This document shows, piece by piece, positions 44,923 through 55,758 of a DNA stretch of 64,000 nucleotides (the first letter of the stretch is position 1; the number at the start of each line of letters is the position of its first letter). Both the position numbers and the translations under genes were made by a program. The notes under the pieces were generated by a model that was not told where the DNA came from, ran no database searches, and saw only the letters and a list, made by a program, of their open reading frames with translations. Source of the DNA: Edaphobacter sp. (GTDB lineage: Bacteria; Acidobacteriota; Terriglobia; Terriglobales; Acidobacteriaceae); assembly GCF_028283685.1 (NCBI RefSeq), contig NZ_JAPWKF010000008.1, positions 124,001 through 188,000 on the forward strand, read 5' to 3'.

Positions 44923-46320
44923 ATGAGCGGTGTGTACGATCTGATCGTTATCGGGTCCGGCCCGGCCGGACAGCGCGCGGCAATCTATGCCTCGAAGCTA
45001 GGTAAGAAGGTTGCGCTGGTTGAGATGCGCGAGGTGGTTGGCGGCGTCTCGATCAACACCGGAACCATTCCGTCGAAGACGATGCGCGAGGCTGTCCTCC
45101 ACCTCTCCGGCTACAACTACAAGTCCATCTATGGCATGAACTACCGGGTCAAAGAGCGGATCACCATGGCCGATCTCGCCTTCCGGGTTCAGCATGTCAT
45201 CAAGACAGAGATCGATGTCACCGAGGCCCAGCTCTCGCGCAATAACGTCGAGATGCTGCTCGGTGTGGCCAGTTTTGAGGACGCGACCCACGTCCGCGTG
45301 ACCAACTCCCGCGGCTCTACCGTCTACGAGACCAAGAGCACCCTGATCGCCACCGGCACCAAGCCGGCCAGCTCGCCCAAGGTGCAGATCAACGGCAAGA
45401 CCATCATCAACAGCGACCAGGTACTGGAGCTGACCAACCTGCCCAAGACCATGATCGTGGTCGGCGGCGGCGTCATCGGCGTGGAGTACTGCTGCATGTT
45501 CGCCGCGCTCGGCGTCCGCGTAACCCTCATCGAGCGCCGTCCGCGCCTGCTCGAGTTTGCCGACCAGGAGATCGTCGAAGCGCTCAGCTACCACCTGCGT
45601 GACGCCCGCGTGACCATGCGCCTGAACGAAGAGGTAGAGTCGGTCGAGCAGGCTGCCGACGGCAGCGTTGTCGCCAACCTCGAGAGCAAGAAGAAGGTCT
45701 CCGGCGATGCTCTGCTGTACGCCGTCGGTCGCCAGGGCAACGTCGACGAGCTGAACCTCACCGCCGTTGGTGTTGAAGCGGACTCGCGTGGCCGTATCCC
45801 GGTCGACAAAGACTTCCGCACCAAAAATCCGAACATCTTTGCCGCGGGCGACGTCATCGGCTTCCCCTCGCTGGCCTCGGTTTCGATGGAGCAGGGGCGC
45901 ATCGGCGCTGCGCGCGCCTTCGGCGACGAGACCATCGTCTCCAACCCCAGCTTCTACCCGTACGGCATCTACACCATCCCGGAGATCAGCTTCATCGGCA
46001 AGACCGAGGAGCAGCTTACCGAGGAGGATGTGCCCTACGAGGTTGGCGTGGCCTACTACCGTGAGATCGCCCGTGGCCAGATCCGCGGCGATACCACCGG
46101 CCGCCTCAAGCTGATCTTCCACCGCGAGAACCACTCCGTCCTCGGCGTTCACATCATCGGCGAGGGCGCCAGCGAACTGCTGCACGTTGGTCAGGCCGTC
46201 ATGGCGCTCGGCGGAACCATTGAGTATTTCGTGGATACAGTCTTCAACTACCCAACGCTTGCAGAATGTTATAAAGTAGCGGCTTTCAATGGATTGAACC
46301 GCGTCAGCAAGTTTGATTAA
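44923..46320 (+). CDS. sthA: Soluble pyridine nucleotide transhydrogenase
   Basis: A 465-residue flavoprotein that moves reducing equivalents between NADPH and NAD. FAD motif YDLIVIGSGPAGQRAAIYA, NAD motif VVGGGVIGVEYCCMFAALG, and GDVIGFPSLA are present. The motif usually carrying the redox disulfide (C-x4-C) reads GVSINTGTIPSKT here, lacking both Cys, which distinguishes SthA from lipoamide dehydrogenase and glutathione reductase. The C-terminal dimer domain ends HVGQAVMALGG and EYFVDTVFNYPTLAE. The ROK gene starts 33 bp downstream on the same strand. Confidence 0.93.
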   Translation: MSGVYDLIVIGSGPAGQRAAIYASKLGKKVALVEMREVVGGVSINTGTIPSKTMREAVLHLSGYNYKSIYGMNYRVKERITMADLAFRVQHVIKTEIDVTEAQLSRNNVEMLLGVASFEDATHVRVTNSRGSTVYETKSTLIATGTKPASSPKVQINGKTIINSDQVLELTNLPKTMIVVGGGVIGVEYCCMFAALGVRVTLIERRPRLLEFADQEIVEALSYHLRDARVTMRLNEEVESVEQAADGSVVANLESKKKVSGDALLYAVGRQGNVDELNLTAVGVEADSRGRIPVDKDFRTKNPNIFAAGDVIGFPSLASVSMEQGRIGAARAFGDETIVSNPSFYPYGIYTIPEISFIGKTEEQLTEEDVPYEVGVAYYREIARGQIRGDTTGRLKLIFHRENHSVLGVHIIGEGASELLHVGQAVMALGGTIEYFVDTVFNYPTLAECYKVAAFNGLNRVSKFD

Positions 46321-46353
46321 TTCCAATACTGCGAATCCGGAACAGAGGAAGCG

Positions 46354-47250
46354 ATGGCAAAGTCGGTTGGGGTCACGTTATCAGAGCAGATTCATGCGGG
46401 GCTGGTGGTCGATCACCAGCTGGTAGACGGTCTGCAGCGGTTTCCGGAAGACGAAGAGAACTTCGGCGCGCTGGTGGAGATGCACACCGAGGCACTGGTC
46501 GATGCCATCTGCAAGCAGATCATCGCCGCAGCCAACGGTGAGAGCGAGATCGCCTCGGTCGGCGTCGCCGTCCCCGGCCTGGTCAAGAACGGCGTCGTCG
46601 AAGAGGCTCCCAACCTGCCGCAGCTCAAGGGCGCGCGCCTCCGGGACATGATCAGCCTGAAGCTGCACGACCATGACATCGCCACCCCGGTCACTCTGCT
46701 CAACGACGCCGACGGCGTCGCCGCGGGCCTGGCCGCCGGTCACGGCAAGCTCGACTCCGTTGTCCGCGTCTGGACCCTCGGCATGGGCATCGGCTATGGC
46801 CGTTATCCGTTCACGCCCGGCGTCTGGGAGGGCGGCCACACGGTCGTCACTCTCGACGAGAAGGAGACCTTCTGCGGTTGCGGCGGACGCGGGCACCTGG
46901 AAGGCATCATGGGGCACCGCTCCATGCGCATGCGCTTCCTCGACATGGAGCCAGAAGAGGTCTTCGAGGCCGCCAAAGCAGGCGACCAGCGCTGCATGGA
47001 CTTCAAGCGGCTGTACCACAAGGCCCTCGCCGCCGCTACCGCCAGCTCGGTCCACATGGCTGGCCCCGGCAAGTTCTACCTCACCGGCCCTTACGTCCAC
47101 TTCCTCGACCTGTCGATGCTCAAGGACTATACCCAGCAGATGGTCAAGATGAGCCCGCTGCAGGGCTACTCCCTCGAGATCGTCGAAGAGAGCCCGGAGA
47201 TCCGCGTCGTCGGCTCAGCCGTCAGCGCGGAGCAGGCCGCCGGGCTGTAG
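46354..47250 (+). CDS. ROK-family sugar-kinase-like protein
   Basis: A 298-residue protein with the ROK fold. VGVAVPGLVKNGVVEEAPNLP, LNDADGVAAG (catalytic-type Asp) and the zinc motif CGCGGRGHLEGIMG are present. The N-terminal phosphate loop of ROK kinases (D-x-G-G-T) is replaced by VGVTLSEQ, and the last Cys of the zinc motif is His. It may therefore not bind ATP normally, or it may act as a sensor. It follows sthA at 33 bp, so co-transcription is likely. Its sugar, if any, cannot be told. Confidence 0.8.
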   Translation: MAKSVGVTLSEQIHAGLVVDHQLVDGLQRFPEDEENFGALVEMHTEALVDAICKQIIAAANGESEIASVGVAVPGLVKNGVVEEAPNLPQLKGARLRDMISLKLHDHDIATPVTLLNDADGVAAGLAAGHGKLDSVVRVWTLGMGIGYGRYPFTPGVWEGGHTVVTLDEKETFCGCGGRGHLEGIMGHRSMRMRFLDMEPEEVFEAAKAGDQRCMDFKRLYHKALAAATASSVHMAGPGKFYLTGPYVHFLDLSMLKDYTQQMVKMSPLQGYSLEIVEESPEIRVVGSAVSAEQAAGL

Positions 47251-47315
47251 CTGATCCAGCTGTTGTTGTCCCAGCTGCTGTTGTAATTGATCCACGCGCA
47301 TTTCGAGTCGCACGG

Positions 47316-48479
47316 CTATCTCGATTGCTCGCCGCTTTTAGGAGAGAACGGTGGGAGTGGCTGGCGCCGCTCGACCTTGCCATGGGCCGCGCGTTCGTAC
47401 TGGACAGGCCAGAGGCCGGGCTTGTGCAGAATTTCTGCCGCGTGAAGTGGCCAGTAAGGGTCGCGAAGCAGCTCCCGAGCCAGCAGGACAACATCCGCCT
47501 GTCCCGTCCGCACAATTTGATCCGCCTGCTCAGGCGCTGTGATCATCCCGACCGCGCCGGTCTGTATATCGGCCTCGCGCCGGATACGTTCTGCGAACGC
47601 AACCTGGTAGCCCGCGCCGACAGGAATCTGTTGGCGCGGATCGTTGCCGCCGGAAGAGCAATCGACAAGGTCGATGCCCTCTGCCTTGACGAGCTTCGCG
47701 AAGGCGACGGAGTCGTCTACCGTGAGTCCACCGGTCGGGGACTCGGCCGAGGGATCAACCCAATCCGTTACTGAGAGTCGAACCCATACGGGCAGTTCGC
47801 TCGGAAAGCTGGCTCGTACAGCGCGGATGACCTCGAGGGGAAAGCGAGCTCGATTTTCGAGGCTGCCACCATACTCGTCGGTGCGGCGGTTGGAGAGCGG
47901 CGATAAAAACTCGTGCAGAAGATAGCCATGCGCACAGTGGACCTCCGCCAGAAGAAAGCCGGCAGATACGGCTCGCCGTGTAGTGGCGGCGAAGTCCTCG
48001 ATGACTTTATCCATGCCGGCACGATCGAGTGCGGCGGGAGTCGGATAGCTCGGGGAGAATGGATCGGTTGTTGGACCGACCGGCTGCCATCCGCCCTTTG
48101 CGATGCTGACCGCCTCCAATGGCGTCTCCCATGGTCTTGCCATGCTCGCTTTGCGACCTGCGTGGGCGAGTTGGATCCCGGGAACGGAGCCCTGATCCTT
48201 CACGAACGAAGCGATTCGAGCCAGAGGAGCAATATGCGCTTCGGACCACAATCCAAGATCGCCAGGAGTAATGCGGCCCTCCGGGTTGACCGCAGCGGCT
48301 TCCGTGAAAACGATGCCTGCGCCACCTACGGCACGGCTTCCTAAATGTACGAACTGCCAGTCGTTCGAGAGGCCATCCATGTAGCTGTACTGACACATGG
48401 GAGAGACTGCAATCCGATTGGGGAACGTTACGGAACGCTGCGAGAGTGGAGAGAAAAGATGGTCGGGGACGCGTGTCAT
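47316..48479 (-). CDS. Old-yellow-enzyme-type NADPH:flavin oxidoreductase (YqjM-like)
   Basis: A 388-residue FMN ene-reductase that reduces activated C=C bonds. LFSPLSQRSVTFPNRIAVSPMCQYS, GIQLAHAGRKA, EVHCAHGYLLHEFLSPLSNRRTDEYGGS (quoted in part: AHGYLLHEFLSPLSNRR), and the substrate-site His-x-x-Tyr of AHGYLL match YqjM. The ATG at 48479 fits the family start; an in-frame ATG at 48530 is less likely. It is convergent with the ROK gene and lies upstream of no other gene on the strand. Confidence 0.9.
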   Translation of the reverse strand: MTRVPDHLFSPLSQRSVTFPNRIAVSPMCQYSYMDGLSNDWQFVHLGSRAVGGAGIVFTEAAAVNPEGRITPGDLGLWSEAHIAPLARIASFVKDQGSVPGIQLAHAGRKASMARPWETPLEAVSIAKGGWQPVGPTTDPFSPSYPTPAALDRAGMDKVIEDFAATTRRAVSAGFLLAEVHCAHGYLLHEFLSPLSNRRTDEYGGSLENRARFPLEVIRAVRASFPSELPVWVRLSVTDWVDPSAESPTGGLTVDDSVAFAKLVKAEGIDLVDCSSGGNDPRQQIPVGAGYQVAFAERIRREADIQTGAVGMITAPEQADQIVRTGQADVVLLARELLRDPYWPLHAAEILHKPGLWPVQYERAAHGKVERRQPLPPFSPKSGEQSR

Positions 48480-48567
48480 TCCCGTTAGATGCCTTTGAGT
48501 CTGACAAAGTTCTGGAGCAATGGCGGTCATGCGCCGGTGGATGAAGTCTCCACGCCAGATGACTTTT

Positions 48568-49377
48568 TCATTTCTGGCAGTTCGGGCAGAAATGCGTGCT
48601 TCTGCCTCCGACCACGATCCGCTCAATCGTCGTCGAGCACGTCCGGCACGGCTCGCCTGTGCGCGAGTAGACGTAGTGGTGCAGCTGAAAGAATCCCGCC
48701 ACGCCATCTGCATCCACGTAGTCCGAGACCGACGATCCGCCCAGCTGGATCGCCTTCTTCAGCACCTTCTGCAACGCCGCACGCAGCCTCGTCAGCTCGT
48801 CCCGTGTCAGCCGCCCGGCGTGTCGTCGCGGACGAATTCCCGCGTGGTGCAGTGCCTCATCGGCGTAGATGTTGCCGACTCCGTGCAGCAGCGACTGGTT
48901 CAGCAGCGCAGCCTTGATCGGCGTCTTGCGGTTGCGGAAGAGCGTGATGAAGTCCTCGACGCCGATCGTCAGCGGCTCCTTGCCCGGGCCTTCATACGCC
49001 TCGTGCGAGATCGAGAGGCGTCCGAAGCGGCGCGCATCGACGAAGCGAAGCTCCTTGCCGCCGCTGAGAGTCAGGATGGCGTGCGTGTGCGGTGGCACCG
49101 GCGTCTCGGGATCGGAGACCAGCAGCCGTCCCGTCATACCCAGGTGGACCAGAAACTGCGCGGTTGCTCCATCGGCCTGCGTCACGTCCGCCACGACTGT
49201 CTTGCCCACGCGCCGCACCCGGTCGATACGCGCGCCGGTCAAAACAGAGGCGATCTCCTCCGGCGACGACTTGAAGGTCTGCGGCTTGTTGCTCGTCCAC
49301 ACGCTGCGGACGCTCTGGCCGTGGATGCGCTGGTGGACGCCGTTGGCGACGGTTTCGACTTCGGGAAGCTCAGGCAT
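48568..49377 (-). CDS. mutM: Formamidopyrimidine-DNA glycosylase
   Basis: A 269-residue base-excision repair enzyme for 8-oxoguanine and formamidopyrimidine. The N-terminus PELPEVETV gives the catalytic Pro2 and Glu3. GRLLVS, FVDARRFGRLS, PIKAALLNQSLLHGVGNIYADE and a C-terminal zinc finger (CRTCSTTIERIVVGGRSTHFC with its second CPNC) follow the family. The length is usual. It starts 112 bp from the divergent YVTN protein gene. No adjacent repair gene is seen. Confidence 0.96.
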   Translation of the reverse strand: MPELPEVETVANGVHQRIHGQSVRSVWTSNKPQTFKSSPEEIASVLTGARIDRVRRVGKTVVADVTQADGATAQFLVHLGMTGRLLVSDPETPVPPHTHAILTLSGGKELRFVDARRFGRLSISHEAYEGPGKEPLTIGVEDFITLFRNRKTPIKAALLNQSLLHGVGNIYADEALHHAGIRPRRHAGRLTRDELTRLRAALQKVLKKAIQLGGSSVSDYVDADGVAGFFQLHHYVYSRTGEPCRTCSTTIERIVVGGRSTHFCPNCQK

Positions 49378-49489
49378 TGCTGCTTAAGTATAGGTGCCGC
49401 ACGTCGGGGAGAGATTCAGCAGGCTGCGCCACGGTCGGCGCGTTTGTTGCAGACCGGCATCTGCGCCGATGGCTATACTGGTCCGCGCT

Positions 49490-50482
49490 ATGACGAAGAC
49501 TCTTTCCTTTGCATCTTTCCTGTGCGCCGCAGTCGTGGGCGCGGTCTCTACCCTTGCCCCGGCAGAGACGCTGCTGGTGGCCAATCAGCATGATCAGAGC
49601 CTCAGCGTGATCGACGTCGAGGCGAAGAAGGTCGTCGCCACCATCCCCGTCGGCGGCGTCACCGGCCACGAGCTCGCCGTCTCGCCCGACGGTAAGCGGG
49701 CCTTCGTGCCCATCTATGGCAACGCAGGCGTAGGCCGCGCGGGCACCGACGGCACAGAGATCTCCGTCATCGATCTGGCCTCGAAGAAGATCGTCGGTAA
49801 GGTGGAGTTTCCCCACGGCGTGCGGCCGCACTGCGCCGTCTTCGGCTCGAACGGCATGCTCTACGTCACCACCGAGCTCGACAAGACCGTCAGCATCATC
49901 GACCCCAAGACGCTGAAGGTCGTCGGCGCTGTCCCTACCGGGCAGGAGCAGTCGCACATGTTCGTGCTCTCCCACGACGGCAAACGCGGCTACACCGCCA
50001 ACGTCGGCCCGGGCACAGTCTCGGTGCTCGACATTCCGGCGAAGAAGACCGTGACCGTCATCCCCATCTCCGGCAACACGCAGCGCATCTCCATCTCGCG
50101 TGATGGCTCGATGGTCTTTACCGCCGACCAGAAGGCACCACGCATGGCCGTCATCGACACGGCCACTGACAAGGTCAAGGGCTGGATCCCGCTCGAAAGC
50201 CCCGGCTACGGTACCGTCCCCACACTCGACGGCCGCTGGTTGCTGGTGACGCAGCGCGATACCGGCAAGCTGGCCGTGGTCGATCTGAAGTCGATGAAGG
50301 TGGAGAAGATGATTGAGGTCGGCAAAGGCCCCGCCGAGGTCATCCTCAGCAAAGACGGCAAGAAGGCCTACGTCGCCTGCAACTTCTCCAACCAGATTGC
50401 TGTAGTGGATATCCCGACGTGGACGATGGAGGGCCTCATTCAGGCCGGCAACTTCTCCGACGGCATGGCGGTAGCCCCGTAG
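49490..50482 (+). CDS. Secreted YVTN-type beta-propeller protein
   Basis: A 331-residue protein with a signal peptide (1 to about 25, ending LAPAET region). The propeller is made of repeats such as SVIDVEAKKVVATIPVGG, VIDLASKKIVGKVEF, IIDPKTLKVVGAVPTG, VLDIPAKKTVTVIPIS, with AVSPDGKRAFVP between. It is related in style to the YVTN protein at 26717-27739 but in a different context. The ATG at 49490 is chosen because it begins the signal peptide (MTKTLSFASFLC). Ligand and location beyond the inner membrane are unknown. Confidence 0.85.
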   Translation: MTKTLSFASFLCAAVVGAVSTLAPAETLLVANQHDQSLSVIDVEAKKVVATIPVGGVTGHELAVSPDGKRAFVPIYGNAGVGRAGTDGTEISVIDLASKKIVGKVEFPHGVRPHCAVFGSNGMLYVTTELDKTVSIIDPKTLKVVGAVPTGQEQSHMFVLSHDGKRGYTANVGPGTVSVLDIPAKKTVTVIPISGNTQRISISRDGSMVFTADQKAPRMAVIDTATDKVKGWIPLESPGYGTVPTLDGRWLLVTQRDTGKLAVVDLKSMKVEKMIEVGKGPAEVILSKDGKKAYVACNFSNQIAVVDIPTWTMEGLIQAGNFSDGMAVAP

Positions 50483-50589
50483 GAATGCGCCTGTTGATTG
50501 GCTGCAATCCCGATCATTCCCAGTGAACACAAGGAATCTGCTTTTGCCCGTTGCGCCGCCACCGCGCAGCGGGCCTTCAGCTTTAATGC

Positions 50590-52662
50590 TCAGCGCGCGC
50601 TCAGACGGACGATCGGCAGCAGGCTCGAATAATCATCCGTCCACACCCGCAGCTTGTCCTTCTGCACGATGAACTCCGTGTACGGTGACACTTCGGGCCG
50701 CGAGAAGAAGCTTTTGTCCGCCGTCATCACTACCCACTCCGCGCGAAACTCACCGCGCTCGTCGTTCGACGGCGAATTGACGTCCCGCACCTCCAGATGT
50801 GCTGCCTCGCCCAGCAGTGCAACCTCCGGCGCCAGGTTCAGATACTGGTTGGAGACGTGAACCACCAGGATGCCGTTGGGCTTCAGGTGTGAGCGGTACA
50901 GCTGCATCGCCTCGATCGTCAGCAGGTGCAACGGAATGGCGTCGCCCGAGAAGGCGTCCAGCGCCAGCACATCGAACTGCTGTGACGGCTCGTGGCTGAG
51001 TGAGGTGCGCGCATCGCCCGGCACGATCGTCACCTTTGCCGGGGAGTTGCTCAGGTACGAGAACAGGTGTCGCGCGATGGGTTCCACCTGCGGATTGATC
51101 TCGTAGAAGCGGATGCGGTCCAGCGGGTGGGTATAGGCGGCCACCGTTCCCGTGCCTAGGCCGATTACCCCGATGTGCCGCGGACTCGGCATTCCATAGC
51201 TGGTATCGCAGCAGAAGCGCAGCGCCAGCCCGATGCCCGAGTCCTTCGCATAGTACGTCGTGGGAATGTGTGCACCCTCCGACGAAAAAATCTGCGTGCC
51301 GTGCTGGATGGTGCCGTGCATCAGCGTGCGATACGGCACGTGCAGCGGATGAAAGTCCGCCTGCTTTACCCGCAGTGTGCCGTAGAAGTTCCGGACCTGG
51401 GCGATGGTCTGCTGACGAAAGCCGAGATGCAGGACCACGGCCAGAGCCAGCATCAGCACCGCCGCAGTCGACCAGAGCAGCCGCTGCGCCCAGCCGTCGT
51501 TCCACGTAGCGGCAAGCGCCAGTACCGCTGTCGCGAAGAACGCCAGCGCAAGGTCGTAGTTGGCCGAAAAAATCAGCGGAAACGCGATGCCGATCATGAA
51601 TGTTCCGGCAGCGCCGCCTGCAGCGATCAGCAGGTAGAAGAGCGTAGCCTCCGACGAGCGCCGCGGTCGCAGCCGGTAGGCCTCGCCGTGACAGAACAGG
51701 CAGGCGACGAAGCACTCGAAGAGGAAGAAGGCAATGGTCAGCCCGATCGGCAGGGAAAAATCGTCCTTCGAGAGCGCATAGCCCAGGCTCGCCAGCATCA
51801 GCACCAGCAGGCGCACCACCAGGGGGCGCTGATACAGCACAGGCCGGTCGAACGCGATGATGAACGTCAGCAGGTAGACCGCGAGCGGTAGCACCCAAAG
51901 CAGCGGAATCGCCGCAATGTTGACCGTCAGGTGCGCGGTGACAGCCGACAGCTGCATGGCCGCAGCCATCGGCAGCAGGAACCACAACCAGCGGTGATGC
52001 GCAGGGCTGGCTGCGCCTTCCTCCTCCAGTGTTGAGGCATCGGGTATAGCTGTGGTGCCGTCCGTGCTCCTGCCTCCTGCTGTAATGGCGAAGACCAGTG
52101 CCACGAACAGGACGAATCCGGCTGCCCACAATCCGCGTTGCATCCTCAGCGTGATGTGCGGCTCAATCAGGGTGGGAAAGGCGATCAGAGCGAGCAGCGA
52201 CCCGGCGTTCGATAACGCAAACAGCCGGTACCAGACCGGGGCGGCCTCTCTCCCTGTCGACTCTCGCTCCGATAGCCACCGCTGCAGCAGTGGGCTGGTG
52301 GAGGCCAGCACCAGGAAGGGAAGTCCTATGGAGCGCGTCAGCGTCCAGAAGATCGTTACGACCGGATGCGAGGTGTTCGCCGTGCCGGAGGCAAGCAGCA
52401 TCGAGAGCGCCAGAATCACCACGGCAACCGCGACCGTGGCCATATGAATACGGAACTGCCTGCCTCCACGATGCGTCAGCCAGTGGGCGTAGAGATAGCC
52501 CAGCAGCAGCGCCGCCTGGAAGAACACCAGGCAGGTAAGCCATACCGCGGACGAGCCTCCCAGGAGCGGAAGGATCTGCTTGGCGGACATCGGCTCGATG
52601 ACAAAGAGCAGGAAAGCCGAGAGAAAGGCAGTGGTTCCGTAGAGGACGCGCGTCGAGGGCAT
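50590..52662 (-). CDS. Multi-pass membrane protein fused to a spermidine-synthase-like domain
   Basis: A 690-residue protein. The first 460 residues contain about 11-12 membrane helices beginning GTTAFLSAFLLFVIEPMSAKQ. The C-terminal domain (about 500-680) is a class I methyltransferase-like fold as in spermidine synthase, with GVIGLGTGTVAAYTH, RFYEINPQVEPIAR, VPGDARTSLS and VLALDAFSGDAIPLHLLT. Such fusions are widespread, and many are annotated spermidine synthases, but the membrane half suggests transport or an unusual substrate. The ATG at 52662 is chosen; an earlier one would intrude into the purA leader. Confidence 0.82.
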   Translation of the reverse strand: MPSTRVLYGTTAFLSAFLLFVIEPMSAKQILPLLGGSSAVWLTCLVFFQAALLLGYLYAHWLTHRGGRQFRIHMATVAVAVVILALSMLLASGTANTSHPVVTIFWTLTRSIGLPFLVLASTSPLLQRWLSERESTGREAAPVWYRLFALSNAGSLLALIAFPTLIEPHITLRMQRGLWAAGFVLFVALVFAITAGGRSTDGTTAIPDASTLEEEGAASPAHHRWLWFLLPMAAAMQLSAVTAHLTVNIAAIPLLWVLPLAVYLLTFIIAFDRPVLYQRPLVVRLLVLMLASLGYALSKDDFSLPIGLTIAFFLFECFVACLFCHGEAYRLRPRRSSEATLFYLLIAAGGAAGTFMIGIAFPLIFSANYDLALAFFATAVLALAATWNDGWAQRLLWSTAAVLMLALAVVLHLGFRQQTIAQVRNFYGTLRVKQADFHPLHVPYRTLMHGTIQHGTQIFSSEGAHIPTTYYAKDSGIGLALRFCCDTSYGMPSPRHIGVIGLGTGTVAAYTHPLDRIRFYEINPQVEPIARHLFSYLSNSPAKVTIVPGDARTSLSHEPSQQFDVLALDAFSGDAIPLHLLTIEAMQLYRSHLKPNGILVVHVSNQYLNLAPEVALLGEAAHLEVRDVNSPSNDERGEFRAEWVVMTADKSFFSRPEVSPYTEFIVQKDKLRVWTDDYSSLLPIVRLSAR

Positions 52663-52754
52663 GATGTGAGTGGAGCAAGCATACGTGAGCCCGCCGCGGC
52701 GGTGTCCGGGATTTTTCTCCCCTGCCCTGCAGCAGAATGCCCGCATCTCCATAG

Positions 52755-54200
<1,446 letters not shown>

Positions 54201-54211
54201 GGAGAAGGGCG

Positions 54212-54499
54212 ATGCTGAGCTTTACGGTACGAATGCGTTTCGAGCCCCGTGATCACGAAGAGATCGTCGTGATCCTGCGCGAACTGACGACGTCTTCGCG
54301 TCAGGAGCCGGGTTGCGTAAGCTACATCGCCCACTTCATCGAAGGAGATAACGGCACAGTGCTGATCTATGAGCAGTACAAGGATCAGGCCGCGCTGGAT
54401 TTCCACCGCGAGACGCCGCACTTCAAGCAGTACGCCATCGGTGGCCTCTACCAGAAGATGCTCGAACGTCACGTGGAGAATCTGAACGCGGTCAACTGA
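54212..54499 (+). CDS. ABM-domain (antibiotic biosynthesis monooxygenase-type) protein
   Basis: A 95-residue ferredoxin-like protein of the ABM family, close to YgiN-type quinol monooxygenases in size and pattern. EPGCVSYIAHFIEGDNGTVL and LIYEQYKDQAALDFHRETPHFKQY with its conserved His match. Members act on aromatic quinols or have no known role. It starts 11 bp after purA with AAGGAGAAGG upstream, so it is probably in the same transcript. This linkage is unusual and may be chance. Confidence 0.85.
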   Translation: MLSFTVRMRFEPRDHEEIVVILRELTTSSRQEPGCVSYIAHFIEGDNGTVLIYEQYKDQAALDFHRETPHFKQYAIGGLYQKMLERHVENLNAVN

Positions 54500-54598
54500 C
54501 CGGTTCGTTTCCCCCGTTTGAATCTTTCGTAATATCTCATAGCAGCCACCAAAGTTCTTTTGACTCTGACAGGGAAGCGGTCTACCATCCGGTACGCC

Positions 54599-55213
54599 AT
54601 GGTATCCCGCGCCTCATTTCGCAGAGTTACCTCCCCCCACTCAGCCCCGTCTTCATCCGTCATGACGGCGGTTGTTCTGCTCACCTGTTTCGTTGCCCTG
54701 CTTAGCGCACAGCAACAGGCCTTTGCTGCGGAAAAGCCCCACGAAAAGAAGCACGATGTTAAAAGGCACGTAGAAGCTCTTGAAGAGCAGTGGCGCAAGG
54801 CGCAGCTCGCAGGCGATGTGGTCACGATGGACAAGATGCTGGCCGACGACTTCATCGGCATCTCCATGTCCGGCCAGGTCAACACCAAGGCGCAGCAGCT
54901 GGAACGGGTGAAGACGCGCAAACTGGTTCTCACCAGGGTTGATCTGAGCGACATGAAGGTCAAGCTGGTCGGATCGGTGGCCATCGTTACCTCGCAGGCC
55001 GCGGTCGAGGGGACCAACGACTCCGAACAGATGCATGGCCTCTTCCGCTACACGCGTATCTATCAGCGTCTACCGAATGGCGACTGGAAGATCACCAGCT
55101 TCGAGGCTACGCGCATTCATTCCGATAAGAGCGGCGGAGAGAAGAAGGCCGGGCCTGCAGCACCCAGTTCCAGCGGGCTGCGCGGCGATGCGAAGCCAGG
55201 ATTGGGCCGATGA
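54599..55213 (+). CDS. Secreted NTF2-like (DUF4440) protein
   Basis: A 204-residue protein with a basic N-terminus and a hydrophobic segment about 22-40 ending AFAAEK, probably a signal peptide; ATG at 54599 is used, and ATG at 54662 would start right at the hydrophobic part. The mature part is an NTF2-like fold of DUF4440 type: LEEQWRKAQLAGDVVTMDKM, LADDFIGISMSGQVNTK, LFRYTRIYQRLPNGDWKITS. The last 40 residues are low-complexity. No active-site residue can be assigned with confidence. Confidence 0.75.
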   Translation: MVSRASFRRVTSPHSAPSSSVMTAVVLLTCFVALLSAQQQAFAAEKPHEKKHDVKRHVEALEEQWRKAQLAGDVVTMDKMLADDFIGISMSGQVNTKAQQLERVKTRKLVLTRVDLSDMKVKLVGSVAIVTSQAAVEGTNDSEQMHGLFRYTRIYQRLPNGDWKITSFEATRIHSDKSGGEKKAGPAAPSSSGLRGDAKPGLGR

Positions 55214-55312
55214 CAGACCTACAGATCGATCCTCGAAAGATCGTTCTGCGATGGAGGGATGGTAAAGATTAGCTCAGCGAGCCCGTGAAAGGAATCGGGG
55301 CTGTAAAGACAA

Positions 55313-55642
55313 TCAGGCCGAGGCGATCTTCGACTTGAACCGTCCATCTGGTGCAGCAGGCTTCGCCGACTGGGAGTCTGCCACCGTACTGACGGGAAGA
55401 TTGAGCGCCAGCAGGCGCCGAAACAGCGAACGTGTCGAGCCCGTGAGACGGGCATCCTCGGATTCGTGAGGAAAGAGCGTAATCGATGGCTCGGCCATCC
55501 CGGAACGCATGATCACGCTCTCGCGGTGCGAAAGATTGGCGGACAGCAGATAAGGCCGGGGCTCAGCGGAGCGCGCTGATTTTACGTTGAACGATGGATC
55601 GGGACGGAGAGATGAGGGTGGAATTTTTGGCATCGTGGGCAT
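55313..55642 (-). CDS. Hypothetical protein
   Basis: A 109-residue basic, low-complexity protein with many Ser, Pro and Arg. No signal peptide, membrane segment or known motif is seen. A GGAGG six bases before the ATG at 55642 is better than in most neighbours, which supports translation. The C-terminus reads RFKSKIASA. It lies in a 545-bp interval between the DUF4440 gene and the HIT gene. I do not recognise it. Confidence 0.45.
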   Translation of the reverse strand: MPTMPKIPPSSLRPDPSFNVKSARSAEPRPYLLSANLSHRESVIMRSGMAEPSITLFPHESEDARLTGSTRSLFRRLLALNLPVSTVADSQSAKPAAPDGRFKSKIASA

Positions 55643-55758
55643 TGGGGCCTCCGGAAACGACTTCTTATACCGGTTAGTTCGTGCGCCAGTGACTCATCAA
55701 GATCTGATGTTGGAGAAATTAGTAATGTTGTCCAGCCGATAACGGCCGGCTACTTAGG

